64,000 bases of DNA, taken from contig NZ_CP119573.1 of NCBI RefSeq assembly GCF_029278605.1, positions 1,984,001 through 2,048,000 on the forward strand, written 5' to 3'. Positions 50,393 to 59,569 of this stretch are shown here, one piece after another. Positions within the stretch are counted from its first letter, which is position 1. Each line of letters starts with the position of its first letter. The notes under the pieces were generated by a model that was not told the DNA's origin, ran no database searches, and saw only the letters and a program-made list of their open reading frames with translations. The DNA is from Cupriavidus sp. WKF15 (GTDB lineage: Bacteria > Pseudomonadota > Gammaproteobacteria > Burkholderiales > Burkholderiaceae). Made by a program: the position numbers and the translations under genes.

Positions 50393-51640
50393 TCAGGGGA
50401 ACGGCTTCATGCCTAGCAGGGCCGCGACCGCAAAGCCCGAAACGTTGGTCTCCTGGTCCGGCGAGCCGGGGAAGTCGTGGATGCCGTACGTCTGCGGATC
50501 AAGGACGTTGTTGAGGATCCATGGCAGGGTCGTGCTCGGCGGCTGTATTCCAAGCGCCCCTGCGCCAAGCATCAGAACCACGTTGCTCAGTGCGTAGGCC
50601 GGGTCAGTTGCAGGCGCACGGATGCTGCCGTCTGCCTGGGTCTGGTTGATCAGCCACTGGACCGAACCCGTGCTCTGCGCATTCGCACCAAAGACCCAGG
50701 GCAGGTAGCCTTGCGGGAAGATGGCATCGATCTCCATATCCGTGTCGAGCGGACTGCCCGGGTCACGGCCAATGGCATACCGTTGCTGGTTGTTCAGGTA
50801 GAACTGGGTCGGCACGTTCGCCTTGAGGAAGGCAGCCTTGCTTGCATACTGCTGGTTATCTGGGAATAGCAGCGCCCCGGCGTTCATGCCAAGGTACACG
50901 TCGCCCTGGTCGGCGGCGTATTCATACGGCCAGAATTCCCAGGTCGAGCTTCCATCGGGCAATTGCCACGAACTGCCGGAAAAGCCACTGGGGTTGATGT
51001 TCTTTGCGAGGATGAAGTCCAGGGCAGCGCGCGCGTTAGCGCTGTACCTGGAAACCAGCGCGCTACTGCCAGTGAGCTGCTGGTGTTGATACAGCAGATA
51101 TACGAACAGGGCAGAGGTGGCATCCACGCCGCGCACATCGGCGATACCTGCACCCGGCGACGTCGGCACAGGGTTATACGGCGATTTGATCGAGTACACA
51201 TAGCGCCAGCTTCCCTTCCAGCCCGGGTCCGTCATCTCTTCACGGGCAGCAAGCCAGGCGATGCCTTTCTCCAGGCCCGTCAGGTATTTGGGGTCGCGGG
51301 TATTGCCGTAGGCGGCTGCGAGGCCAATCAACGCGTATTCCATGTTGGAGTCGGTGTTGACCGTGTCAGCGCCGGCTTCATCCGGAATCGCACCGTTGAC
51401 GTCCTGTTGGGCCAGGATGAAGCCAGCAATCTGCAATGCGACCGCCCGCTGCTGTTCCGGTGTGGTCGCTGTGGGGGGAGTGGGCGCCGGCGTCGATGCT
51501 CCCTTGCTCGGGCGGGCCTGCGTCTGCAGCATGGTATTTGGGGCAGCATCGTCGCCCGACCCGCCACAACCCGAGGTGATGACGGTGATGCCGGCAAGAA
51601 GGGAACAGGCTATAGCTCGATTTCTTCTCAGCAATGACAT
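50393..51640 (-). CDS. Lipoprotein with alpha/alpha-toroid-like repeats
   Basis: The 415-residue protein begins MSLLRRNRAIACSLLAGITV with a lipobox ITSGC and then a Pro/Thr-rich linker, so it is probably lipid-anchored in the envelope. The rest is helical, with repeated blocks such as GFILAQQDVNGAIPDEAG, YALIGLAAAYGNTRDPKYLTG, GWKGSWRYVYSIKSP and WLINQTQADGSIRAP. These resemble the alpha/alpha barrels of glycosidases, terpene cyclases and squalene-cyclase-like proteins. It lacks a recognisable catalytic motif. Location beside the exopolysaccharide region suggests a polymer-related role. I chose the ATG at 51640 because it places the signal correctly. Confidence 0.75.
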   Translation of the reverse strand: MSLLRRNRAIACSLLAGITVITSGCGGSGDDAAPNTMLQTQARPSKGASTPAPTPPTATTPEQQRAVALQIAGFILAQQDVNGAIPDEAGADTVNTDSNMEYALIGLAAAYGNTRDPKYLTGLEKGIAWLAAREEMTDPGWKGSWRYVYSIKSPYNPVPTSPGAGIADVRGVDATSALFVYLLYQHQQLTGSSALVSRYSANARAALDFILAKNINPSGFSGSSWQLPDGSSTWEFWPYEYAADQGDVYLGMNAGALLFPDNQQYASKAAFLKANVPTQFYLNNQQRYAIGRDPGSPLDTDMEIDAIFPQGYLPWVFGANAQSTGSVQWLINQTQADGSIRAPATDPAYALSNVVLMLGAGALGIQPPSTTLPWILNNVLDPQTYGIHDFPGSPDQETNVSGFAVAALLGMKPFP

Positions 51641-52159
51641 TGTTGGTAAGTGTTTGGTTGATGACGAAGGGAACGGACGTCCGTGCCGTCGCTCACGTGG
51701 CCGCTGCGCCGGTTTCGCACTGGCATGGACGAGCCAAGGCGTTCGTCGCCCGCGCATGGCACGACGAAGAGGAGACGTCACGGAGATCTAGTGGATGCTG
51801 GTAACGCGCGCGCGTGTGTAGGCAGGCTGTTTGAACTTATGAGGGCTGTTCAGCCCGTTGGTGGCGTGGTCGCTGCCAGATAAAACCAGGCACCGTCCGG
51901 CGACGCAACGAACGGGCCGTGGTAACTCAGGCAAGCGCATACCGCACCTTTCATTCGCGAGGGGCGATGATAGCCGCCGGCGGAGCATGGCTACAGTGCG
52001 TACGCATCACTGTGTAAAGGGGTGTAACGCACTGGTATGGGGCGAGTACGCCAGTCCTCCTATGGAAATGGGATCAGGCAGCGATTCGAAAAAAAAAGAC
52101 CAGGCTGCCTGGAACGGCCGGGAGAACGTCCGTTACAAAATCTGGCAAATTTCACGCAG
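51641..52159. other. Gene-free spacer before the transposase remnant
   Basis: About 520 bp with only short open frames on both strands. I saw no recognisable gene. The promoter of the lipoprotein gene should lie near 51650-51750. A run of A residues at 52089-52097 lies just before the transposase remnant. Confidence 0.35.
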
Positions 52160-52570
52160 CGAATGTGCCTGATTCGCTACCCGGGAGGCCGCGCAAAGCG
52201 GGGGCTGACGGAAAGCCTGGGCTGGGATCAGGACGCTGAGGCCAGCCCCGAGGAGGCCAAACTCCTTGGCAAGCTCGAGGAGTTCATTGTCTACCTGGAC
52301 AACAACCGGCACTTCATCGTGAACTACGGTGACCGCTATCGGCATGGCGAGCCCATTGCCTCAGGTTTTGTCGAGTCAGCCGTCAACCAGGTGGTCAGCA
52401 AGCGGTTCGTCAAACGGCAGCAGATGGCTTGGCGTCCACGGCACGCGCACAACCTGCTGCAAATCCGGACGGCCGTGCTCAATAACCAGCTCCGGTCTTA
52501 CGTTGAACGCTGCCCGTATACCGTGAAGCCGCCATCCGGCGCTCTCGCCTCGCCAGTCAGTTTCCGCTGA
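52160..52570 (+). pseudogene. C-terminal remnant of an ISKra4-type transposase
   Basis: The frame ending at 52570 contains KLEEFIVYLDNNRHFIVNYG, RYRHGEPIASGFVESAVNQV, VSKRFVKRQQMAW and HNLLQIRTAVLNNQLR. I recognise this as the C-terminal third of a DDE transposase of ISKra4 type, with the last catalytic acid probably the glutamate in FVESAVNQ. The first two thirds are missing, so it cannot move. Terminal inverted repeats were not found. It marks a recombination boundary just before the lower-GC exopolysaccharide region. Confidence 0.65.
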
Positions 52571-53352
52571 CGGTTAACACCGGGAGATCCTGCGCCAAAC
52601 TATCTGGCCTGCCCAATACTGTTTAATTTTTCAAATTGATTGCGCGAGGGCGTTGTGATGCATTTAGTACTCAAATTCACCGCAGGTGACCGGTCCGGCC
52701 CGATGTCCATATGCGAGTGAATTGAAGATTGTCTACGTGAGAATGTACTGATTTTCATCGTTGTAACAGATCTCAGCTGGTTGGGGAACTTTTCGGGCGG
52801 GCGCATGGGGACCCGCCAAACGGTTGACCCTCTCTTCACTTCCACGGTCCTAAGAGGACACCTATCCACTCGGCTTATCTCGAAGGTCCCATTCTTCACC
52901 CATTTAGGATCCGCCCAGTTCAGCGCAACTCGGTTAAACGGATGGGTGCGCGCCCTTACCTTGGCTATATCGAACATTTACAGATGGTGACGACGAATCG
53001 AGTTGACGTGCTACTCCAAGGGCGGGCGAATATGACCAACGCCCGTCAAATCCCATTACTGGAGTGCAGATTTATCCGCCGCCTCGCCGATTTGGCCTCG
53101 GAAAGGATGCGCCGCAGCAATTTAGTCACTTGTAACACCATTGCAACCCATTGGACGGCGAATACACCTGTCGCCCGGCAAAGGCGCCGTGATTCCCTTC
53201 GAATCAAGGACTTAGGAACGCGTGGCACAACCGTCGCTATAAGGTAGCTTCCGCCGCCGTTGCGCAGTGAAAGCGGAAAGTTCTTGGCATGCAGGGAAGA
53301 CCTGTGATCAGCCCACGAGTACGGGCCTACCAACACCAAGAAAGGCGTCAGT
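52571..53352. other. Gene-poor low-GC region upstream of the polysaccharide operon
   Basis: Nearly 800 bp have a lower GC content than most of the window and no gene that I can support. A 125-codon frame on the minus strand (52600-52977) has no recognisable features. The stretch probably contains the promoter and a long 5' leader for the genes from 53353 on, or decayed DNA left by the neighbouring insertion sequence. Confidence 0.4.
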
Positions 53353-54585
53353 ATGCAGAAAGTTCTCGCGGTATTCGGGACCCGTCCTGAAGCAATCAAA
53401 ATGGCGCCGCTGATTCACCGGTTGCGCGGTTCGCCGGCCTTCGATGTGCGGGTGTGTGTTACCGGCCAGCACCGGCAAATGCTGGACCAAGTGCTTCACC
53501 TCTTCAAAATCGTCCCGGATTTTGACCTCAACGTTATCAGTAAGGGGCAGAGCCTTTCGGATATCACGACCAGGGTGCTGACCGGCGTGCACGCGGTACT
53601 TGACGAGTTCTTGCCCGATACGATGCTCGTTCACGGCGATACTACGACCACATTGGCAGCTACGCTTGCCGCGTTCTACCGGAACGTGGCCGTAGGTCAT
53701 GTCGAGGCGGGATTGCGTACCGGCGATATGAGCGCACCCTGGCCTGAAGAGATGAATCGGCGCGTGACGGACATCATTGCGTCGTGGCATTTTGCGCCTA
53801 CGCAGCAGGCGCGGGACTCGTTGCTGCGCGAAGGCGTCAACCCGATTCGGGTCAGGCTGACTGGCAATACGGGCATTGACGCCTTGCTTCAGGTCAAGCA
53901 GCGGATCGACGCGGATGCCAAAATGCGCGTTAGGTTGTCAGGCAATTATGCGTTCCTGGACGAGGCTCGACGGATGGTATTGGTGACAGGGCACCGCCGC
54001 GAGAACTTGGGTGAGCCATTCGAGCGATTCTGTAAAGCATTGCGCAGGCTTGCCGACCGTAATGAAGACATCCAGATCGTCTACCCGGTCCACCTGAATC
54101 CAAGGGTGCGAGAGCCGGTGAACGCCATCTTGAACGATCACCCCAGCATCCACCTAATTGAGCCGCAGGAATACCTGCCGTTCGTGTTTCTGATGTCGGC
54201 CGCTTACCTGATCGTCACGGACTCGGGCGGGATTCAGGAAGAGGCACCGGCGCTTGGCAAGCCGGTGCTAGTCACGCGCGAAACGACGGAGCGTCCTGAA
54301 GCCGTGGCCGCCGGCACTGCGCGGCTGGTGGGGACTGACATGGACCGGATCGTTGCGGGTGTCGAGCTGTTACTTCGCGATCCCGACGAGTATGCCTGTA
54401 TGTCGCGTGCCCACAATCCCTTTGGGGATGGGCATGCGAGTGAGCGCATTGTCAACGCCTTGCAGGCACCCGTGACAACGATGTGTACCGCCGCCTTCGC
54501 TTGCGCGCCGCAGGCACCAATGCACACTGACGCGCGCGCTATCCACGTACCCAGTAACGCCGGAATCTGGAGGAGTGAATCATGA
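53353..54585 (+). CDS. wecB: UDP-N-acetylglucosamine 2-epimerase (non-hydrolysing)
   Basis: The 410-residue enzyme interconverts UDP-GlcNAc and UDP-ManNAc in the cytosol. Motifs in order are [80 protein letters not shown] and [19 protein letters not shown]. WecB proteins are about 375 residues; the last 30 or so residues here form an extra tail. It leads the exopolysaccharide operon and overlaps the next gene by 4 bp, implying that the polymer or a priming step uses HexNAc precursors. Confidence 0.93.
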   Translation: MQKVLAVFGTRPEAIKMAPLIHRLRGSPAFDVRVCVTGQHRQMLDQVLHLFKIVPDFDLNVISKGQSLSDITTRVLTGVHAVLDEFLPDTMLVHGDTTTTLAATLAAFYRNVAVGHVEAGLRTGDMSAPWPEEMNRRVTDIIASWHFAPTQQARDSLLREGVNPIRVRLTGNTGIDALLQVKQRIDADAKMRVRLSGNYAFLDEARRMVLVTGHRRENLGEPFERFCKALRRLADRNEDIQIVYPVHLNPRVREPVNAILNDHPSIHLIEPQEYLPFVFLMSAAYLIVTDSGGIQEEAPALGKPVLVTRETTERPEAVAAGTARLVGTDMDRIVAGVELLLRDPDEYACMSRAHNPFGDGHASERIVNALQAPVTTMCTAAFACAPQAPMHTDARAIHVPSNAGIWRSES

Positions 54586-54905
54586 AGCTTGCAACCTTAG
54601 CGGCAGCGATGCTGCTTGCCAGCACATGGGCCGAAGGGCCAGCGTGTGCCGACACGCTGTCGGCAGAAGCGGCAGCGGTAATGTCCGGGCCCATACTCTA
54701 TCTCCCGGCCAGCCCGTCAAATCCAGGGGGCGTAAATGGCTACGACCATGGCAGGCAGTTCGACGTCGATATCGAGGGCGATCCGCCCGCCAAGTTCCAG
54801 GCGCGGAGGGACAAGCTGACGAAGACGATGCCGCAAAAGGCCGTAGTCGGACCCAAGGTCAAATCGGGTTCCTACACGCCCGCGCCTGTCCCTGGTCCAA
54901 ACTGA
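54582..54905 (+). CDS. Small secreted hypothetical protein
   Basis: The 107-residue protein has a signal peptide ([20 protein letters not shown], cleavage around ACADT) and a short mature part. The mature part contains [20 protein letters not shown], a basic segment ([12 protein letters not shown]) and a proline-rich end (TPAPVPGPN). No family was recognised. It starts inside the epimerase gene (ATGA overlap), so it is clearly part of the operon and probably works in the periplasm with the deacetylase-like protein or the barrel. Cationic character could help bind an acidic or partly deacetylated polymer; that is speculation. Confidence 0.7.
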   Translation: MKLATLAAAMLLASTWAEGPACADTLSAEAAAVMSGPILYLPASPSNPGGVNGYDHGRQFDVDIEGDPPAKFQARRDKLTKTMPQKAVVGPKVKSGSYTPAPVPGPN

Positions 54906-55019
54906 GGCTAGCTCCGCCTGCAGTTGAACCAATGGTCGGAGGTGCGCGTGCCCCGTTTGGTGCGCAGGACCTGATCCCCGGCCAGTCCCGATTTATTCCT
55001 TCGCGCTTTGGAGGCGATC

Positions 55020-56840
55020 GTGTTCCAAAAACTCTGTTCCATGCTGCAGCGAATCAGCGTCGTGGCCCTCCTTTCGCTGGTTCTGTCGGCACCGGCACTC
55101 ACCCGTGCCGCCACCAACCAGATTGCATTGGTGGTGCCTGACAATTTCAACCAGTCCGACCCGCACATTACTGCCTGGCTCGACGCAGCGCTGGAGGAGG
55201 GGCTTCAGATTACCTTAGTTACTGACACGCAAGTGATTCAGGGCGTCACCCCCACGCAGTTTCCGGGCATGATCCTGCCGGATCTGTCGCACCCGAATGC
55301 CAGCGACGACCTGGTCACGGCGATCCAAAACTACACGAATCAGGGCGGCAACGTCATGCTGGTATATGACTTCGGCGCTTTGACAACCACCGGGTTCTAC
55401 GCGCCCCAAAAAAGCCGGTTCAGCAATCTGGCTGGGGTTGACTACGTGCTCTATGACCAGTTGCTTGGCAACATGATCGGGCTCGGTCCGGTCACCGGGC
55501 TGAGCAGCACTTTGCGCGCCATCCAGGTCCCGCCGGGCAAGTCCATGGCGTGGACGACGACAACGTCGACGAATCCAATCGAAGGCATATCAGGCTATGT
55601 ATATGGCTTCTTGACTTACCCGAGTTACGTGACGCAAGGCACTTACTCGGGGACCACTATGCTGACTTCGCCCAACTTCGGCCTGGTAGCCGGTCTGCGC
55701 CCGTATGGTGCCGGGCAGGTGCTCTTTGTCAACCTCCCGCTTACCTACCTGAAGGGGCAAACGGACGGTATGGCTATGCACGGATTCGTGCGCTATTTCG
55801 GCGAAACGATGATGCGCATGCCGCGACTGTCTGCGCAGCCTAAGGCTGTAGGGGGTTTAGTGCTTAACTTCCATTTTTGCGCCGGCGACGAGATCGCCCC
55901 GGCGTTGAAACTCCAGAGCTGGGGGATTTTCAATAATGGCCCGTTCTCAGTGGCGATCACTGCCGGACCGGACCAGGCCGCCTTTGGCGATGGCCTCGGG
56001 ATCGATCTGTCGCGGAACACCACCGCGCAGCAGCTCGTGCAATATCTGCTGGGCAAAGGGCATCACATTGGCAACCATGGCGGCTGGATCCACGACTATT
56101 GGGGCGCCAACGCCAGTGAAACCAATGCGTCAAACTTCACGCAATACCTTGTGCTCAATAAACAAAGCGTTGAGGCCGTGACCCAGCAGCCCACTGTCGA
56201 GTACGCGGCTCCGGAAGGGAATACACCGCAGTGGTCGATCGACTGGCTGGAAGCCAACGGCAACACCGGATACTACTTCACCGGCCATACTGGTATGGCG
56301 CCCACGCGCAGTTACCGCAATGGCGCATTGCTTAATCAGACAATTCGCGCGTTCCCGGTCATGCCATTCGGCCTCTACGCGACCTTCGAGGAGTTTCAGC
56401 AATTTAGTGTGCCAACCTCCAGCGTCAGCAATTGGTACAGTCAGTTGACTAACTTCGTGGTGAAGAACCGCACTAGCCGGCTCATCTATATGCATCCACT
56501 CGGCGCCTCCGCCTACCACGGAGTTCTCAATTCCATCTTCACCCAGGCCACTACGCTCCACACGGTTGGACAGTTCAACTGGTACACCATGGATGATCTG
56601 GCCAAGTTCGGGCAACGCCGCCAGCAGACCGCCTGGCAGGCGACCGACACCGGCAATGCGTGGTCGTTCCAGGCGACCAATGCAGCCGGGCTGACCGACC
56701 TGACCTGGGTTCTGCCGAAAGCCGCTTACAACCAGCCGGTCGTGACACAAGGCGTTGCAACGGTGACCTGGGACTTGACGAACTGGCTGATAACAGCGGG
56801 TGCCGGCACGTCTCTGGCATTCACCAGCGGCAAGCATTGA
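55020..56840 (+). CDS. Secreted polysaccharide deacetylase-like protein
   Basis: I prefer the GTG at 55020, 5 bp after GGAGG, giving 606 residues; TTG 55008 and ATG 55041 are alternatives. A signal peptide (VVALLSLVLSAPALTRA) precedes an alpha/beta N-domain with IALVVPDNFNQSDPHITAWL and GGNVMLVYDFGAL. The second half, from about residue 285, reads GGLVLNFHFCAGDEIAPALK, then KGHHIGNHGGWIHDYW, EYAAPEGNTPQWSIDWL and RLIYMHPLGA. The order resembles the NodB fold of polysaccharide deacetylases, with altered metal motifs. The final 90 residues form a beta-rich domain. It may trim or deacetylate the polymer made by the downstream synthase. Confidence 0.65.
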   Translation: MFQKLCSMLQRISVVALLSLVLSAPALTRAATNQIALVVPDNFNQSDPHITAWLDAALEEGLQITLVTDTQVIQGVTPTQFPGMILPDLSHPNASDDLVTAIQNYTNQGGNVMLVYDFGALTTTGFYAPQKSRFSNLAGVDYVLYDQLLGNMIGLGPVTGLSSTLRAIQVPPGKSMAWTTTTSTNPIEGISGYVYGFLTYPSYVTQGTYSGTTMLTSPNFGLVAGLRPYGAGQVLFVNLPLTYLKGQTDGMAMHGFVRYFGETMMRMPRLSAQPKAVGGLVLNFHFCAGDEIAPALKLQSWGIFNNGPFSVAITAGPDQAAFGDGLGIDLSRNTTAQQLVQYLLGKGHHIGNHGGWIHDYWGANASETNASNFTQYLVLNKQSVEAVTQQPTVEYAAPEGNTPQWSIDWLEANGNTGYYFTGHTGMAPTRSYRNGALLNQTIRAFPVMPFGLYATFEEFQQFSVPTSSVSNWYSQLTNFVVKNRTSRLIYMHPLGASAYHGVLNSIFTQATTLHTVGQFNWYTMDDLAKFGQRRQQTAWQATDTGNAWSFQATNAAGLTDLTWVLPKAAYNQPVVTQGVATVTWDLTNWLITAGAGTSLAFTSGKH

Positions 56841-56934
56841 CGTCTTATAGTGCCGCGGTGCCGCAGCGCGATCCCCCAGGCGTCAATTCCATTCGCCCGG
56901 GGGCTCGTGGAACAACCACCTTCAAGCCACGGTC

Positions 56935-58476
56935 ATGCCTCCATCGCTTCGTTCCATTCTGCTGCAGGGAGCGCTACTCGCAGGCGCTGCTCTAGCCTCG
57001 CCGGGTGCGGTAGATGCGCGTGCCATCGAGGCCGGCCGAACCTCGCGCGAGGCTGGGCGCAGCGATCCCGTCTCTGCGGAACCAGTGCAGACGGTGGCGC
57101 AGATGGGCCCCCGGCGGCTGCAACCAGAAGATCTTGAGGGGGAGAGCGACGGCTCGGTAGCCGCGCCTGCGAGCGATCGCTCCGTTGGCAAGCTGGTGGA
57201 CGGCGCCAGGATCGGCGACGTGGCTGTCAGCGCGCTGACCGGCCTGTTGTTCCTGATCATTCTCCTCGTCGCGTTCTATGCAGTAAGGCACTATGTCTTC
57301 ACTCTGAACCGGTTGTTCGGCCGCCAGAGGCACCCTTACCTCGATATCGACGTTGCCGACTGGCCCCCGTTGACGGTGCTGGTGGCAGCTCACAATGAAG
57401 AAGCCGTCATCGCCGGATCACTCGAATGCCTGCTGCGGGCGGATTACCCGGCGGACCGCCTCACGATCACGCCCGTGAATGATCGCTCGAGCGACCGGAC
57501 GCGCGAGATTATTGATGAAGTCGTTGCCAAGCATCCCGGCCGGATCATCCCGTTCCACCGAACGGGGGGAAAGCCCGGAAAAGCTGCCGCGCTCAAGGAT
57601 GCTTGCGAGACTGTCGGCACGGATATCATTGTTGTCTTCGATGCTGACTACCTACCGCCTGTTGGCCTGCTCAAGCAGCTTGTGGCGCCATTCTTCGACC
57701 CCGAAGTTGGGGCAACCATGGGCCGTGTTGTGCCATTGAACCTCGGCAGCAACCTGCTCACCAGACTACTGGATCTGGAACGTTCTGGTGGCTACCAGGT
57801 GGACCAGCAAGCTCGCATGAACCTCGGGCTTGTGCCGCAGTACGGCGGCACGGTGGGCGGCATCAGGCTGTCGGCGTTGCGCAGTGTCGGGGGGTGGCAC
57901 GACGACGTGCTTGCTGAAGACACCGATCTCACTTACCGCCTTCTATTGGGGAATTGGAAGACGATCTATCAGAACTGGTGCGAATGCTATGAGGAGGTGC
58001 CCGAAGCATGGTCAGTCCGGAACAGGCAGATCATGCGATGGACGAAAGGGCACAATCAGGCGTTCTATCGCCACGTTCGTCGGATGGCGACCTGTCAGGG
58101 CCACGGGCTGGTCGAGAAGCTGGACGGTGTAGCGCTACTGGCCATCTACTCGATGGCTCCTATCTTGCTGATAGGGTGGGTGCTCACGATCCTCTTGTTC
58201 TATACGAGCGGCTTCCCAATTCAGGGCACCCTTGTATTGCTAGCTCTGATGTCCTATGGAACTCTCGGCAATTTCGCGGCGTTCTTCGAAATTGCCGCAG
58301 CCGTTTACCTTGACGGTGGTCGGGAGCGAATCAGGCTGCTGCCCCTGAACTATTTCGGTTTCCTTGTTAGCGTTTTTTCCATCTCGCGAGCCATATTCGA
58401 TCAAATGTTCACGGACGTGCTCCTGCGCCGAGAATTCCGCTGGGACAAGACAACGCGATATCGACAAGGAAGTTGA
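56935..58476 (+). CDS. Processive family 2 glycosyltransferase (polysaccharide synthase)
   Basis: The 513-residue membrane synthase has all processive GT2 motifs: N182-D183 in VNDRSSDRT, DAD at 236-238 (VVFDADYLPP), ED at 328-329 (VLAEDTDLTYRL) and Q365-W369 in RQIMRWTKG. One helix (around 100-120) precedes the catalytic domain and about four follow. This matches PgaC/IcaA- and hyaluronan-synthase-like enzymes that polymerise and extrude beta-linked sugars. Unusually, the first 95 residues look like a signal sequence plus a secreted linker rich in Arg, Glu and Ala. A start nearer residue 90 would give the usual family form, but the upstream ATG is open and well placed. Confidence 0.87.
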   Translation: MPPSLRSILLQGALLAGAALASPGAVDARAIEAGRTSREAGRSDPVSAEPVQTVAQMGPRRLQPEDLEGESDGSVAAPASDRSVGKLVDGARIGDVAVSALTGLLFLIILLVAFYAVRHYVFTLNRLFGRQRHPYLDIDVADWPPLTVLVAAHNEEAVIAGSLECLLRADYPADRLTITPVNDRSSDRTREIIDEVVAKHPGRIIPFHRTGGKPGKAAALKDACETVGTDIIVVFDADYLPPVGLLKQLVAPFFDPEVGATMGRVVPLNLGSNLLTRLLDLERSGGYQVDQQARMNLGLVPQYGGTVGGIRLSALRSVGGWHDDVLAEDTDLTYRLLLGNWKTIYQNWCECYEEVPEAWSVRNRQIMRWTKGHNQAFYRHVRRMATCQGHGLVEKLDGVALLAIYSMAPILLIGWVLTILLFYTSGFPIQGTLVLLALMSYGTLGNFAAFFEIAAAVYLDGGRERIRLLPLNYFGFLVSVFSISRAIFDQMFTDVLLRREFRWDKTTRYRQGS

Positions 58477-58480
58477 GATC

Positions 58481-59569
58481 ATGTGGCCAATTATGCTGGC
58501 TGCCCTCACCACGTTGGTTTTCAGTCTTCCGTTAGTTCCTGCGATCATGGAATGGAAGCGCCGCTTAGATATTGCTCCGCTACCCATCGATGCCGATCAC
58601 ACACTGGATGTGGCCTCGGTAGCTGCCGAGTTCAGAGCGATGCTGGACGCACCGGGGGAGGGCGATGCGGTAAAGACGGACCGCGCCCCTGGTCAGGTGC
58701 TACAAGTCATGGAATGCTGGGACCCGGCCCCAGCTGAGATAGGCTTGCGGACGTGCTGGCGCGTGCTTGCCACCAAGGGCAGCCTGATTTTGCCCGATGA
58801 TTTCACATTCACGCGCGAACTGTACGCGACACACTCACTCAGCAGCGGGCTAGGGAATCGGCTCCTGACGGTGATGACCGAAGGGGACATGCTGTTCCGC
58901 CACGGTAGTGTCCTACAACGCTGGGCCTATGCGCGAAGCGCGCATATCCAATCTCGCTGCCGCCTTCTGGGTCCGCTGCTCGCGCAGCAGGCGATCCTCA
59001 TTGAGAAAGAGTGTGACTTCTCCTCGTTGACAGCCGGATCGATCTACTTTGGCGAAGAGGCTAAACGCGCTGCCAAATATGGCGCCAGCACCAGTGGCGC
59101 GCGCGCAACGGGGAAGGACCAGATGGACCGGGCCAATAAGATGCCGTTTCGCGACGATGGACGCTGGATCGTCGAACACGACTATACCTTCCCCTCCAAC
59201 ATCCATTATGAGGGAAACCTGATCGTCCACGGCGATCTTTGGATTGGTACTGGGGCCTGGATAAAGGGCAGCGTTAAGGCTACCGGTTCCATCTCGCTCG
59301 GGAGGTATGCCCGGATCGATGGAGCACTGATGTGCGGTGGCGCGCTTTCTATCGCGAGGTCCTGCGCCATCATGGGTCCCGTTACCGCGGAGCAATCGAT
59401 CAATGTGTCCGAAAATTGCCTGATCGGCCTCCTTTCGAGACCGACGTCGCTGGTGGCACCGGAAGTGTGCATATGTATTGGCACAACTGTGCATGGCACG
59501 GTGAGTGCGGATGATCAGGGGAGGGTGGTGTGGGCCAATATGGCATCACATTGCGACGAGCATGAATAG
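58481..59569 (+). CDS. Membrane-anchored beta-helix (bactofilin-like) protein
   Basis: The 362-residue protein starts with one transmembrane segment (MWPIMLAALTTLVFSLPLVP). After a mixed region with WRVLATKGSLILPDDFTF, the last third shows short beta-strand repeats: IHYEGNLIVHGDLWIGTGAW, IKGSVKATGSISLGRYARID and GALMCGGALSIARSCAIMG. The pattern is like bactofilins or left-handed beta-helix proteins. Bactofilin-type scaffolds can position envelope enzymes. It lies 4 bp after the synthase and overlaps the next gene by 8 bp, so it may anchor or regulate the synthase. Transferase residues of hexapeptide acyltransferases were not found. Confidence 0.6.
   Translation: MWPIMLAALTTLVFSLPLVPAIMEWKRRLDIAPLPIDADHTLDVASVAAEFRAMLDAPGEGDAVKTDRAPGQVLQVMECWDPAPAEIGLRTCWRVLATKGSLILPDDFTFTRELYATHSLSSGLGNRLLTVMTEGDMLFRHGSVLQRWAYARSAHIQSRCRLLGPLLAQQAILIEKECDFSSLTAGSIYFGEEAKRAAKYGASTSGARATGKDQMDRANKMPFRDDGRWIVEHDYTFPSNIHYEGNLIVHGDLWIGTGAWIKGSVKATGSISLGRYARIDGALMCGGALSIARSCAIMGPVTAEQSINVSENCLIGLLSRPTSLVAPEVCICIGTTVHGTVSADDQGRVVWANMASHCDEHE

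Noticed and set aside
52600..52977. A 125-codon minus-strand frame in the low-GC region
   Set aside because: No ribosome site, signal or family feature; it is more likely non-coding.
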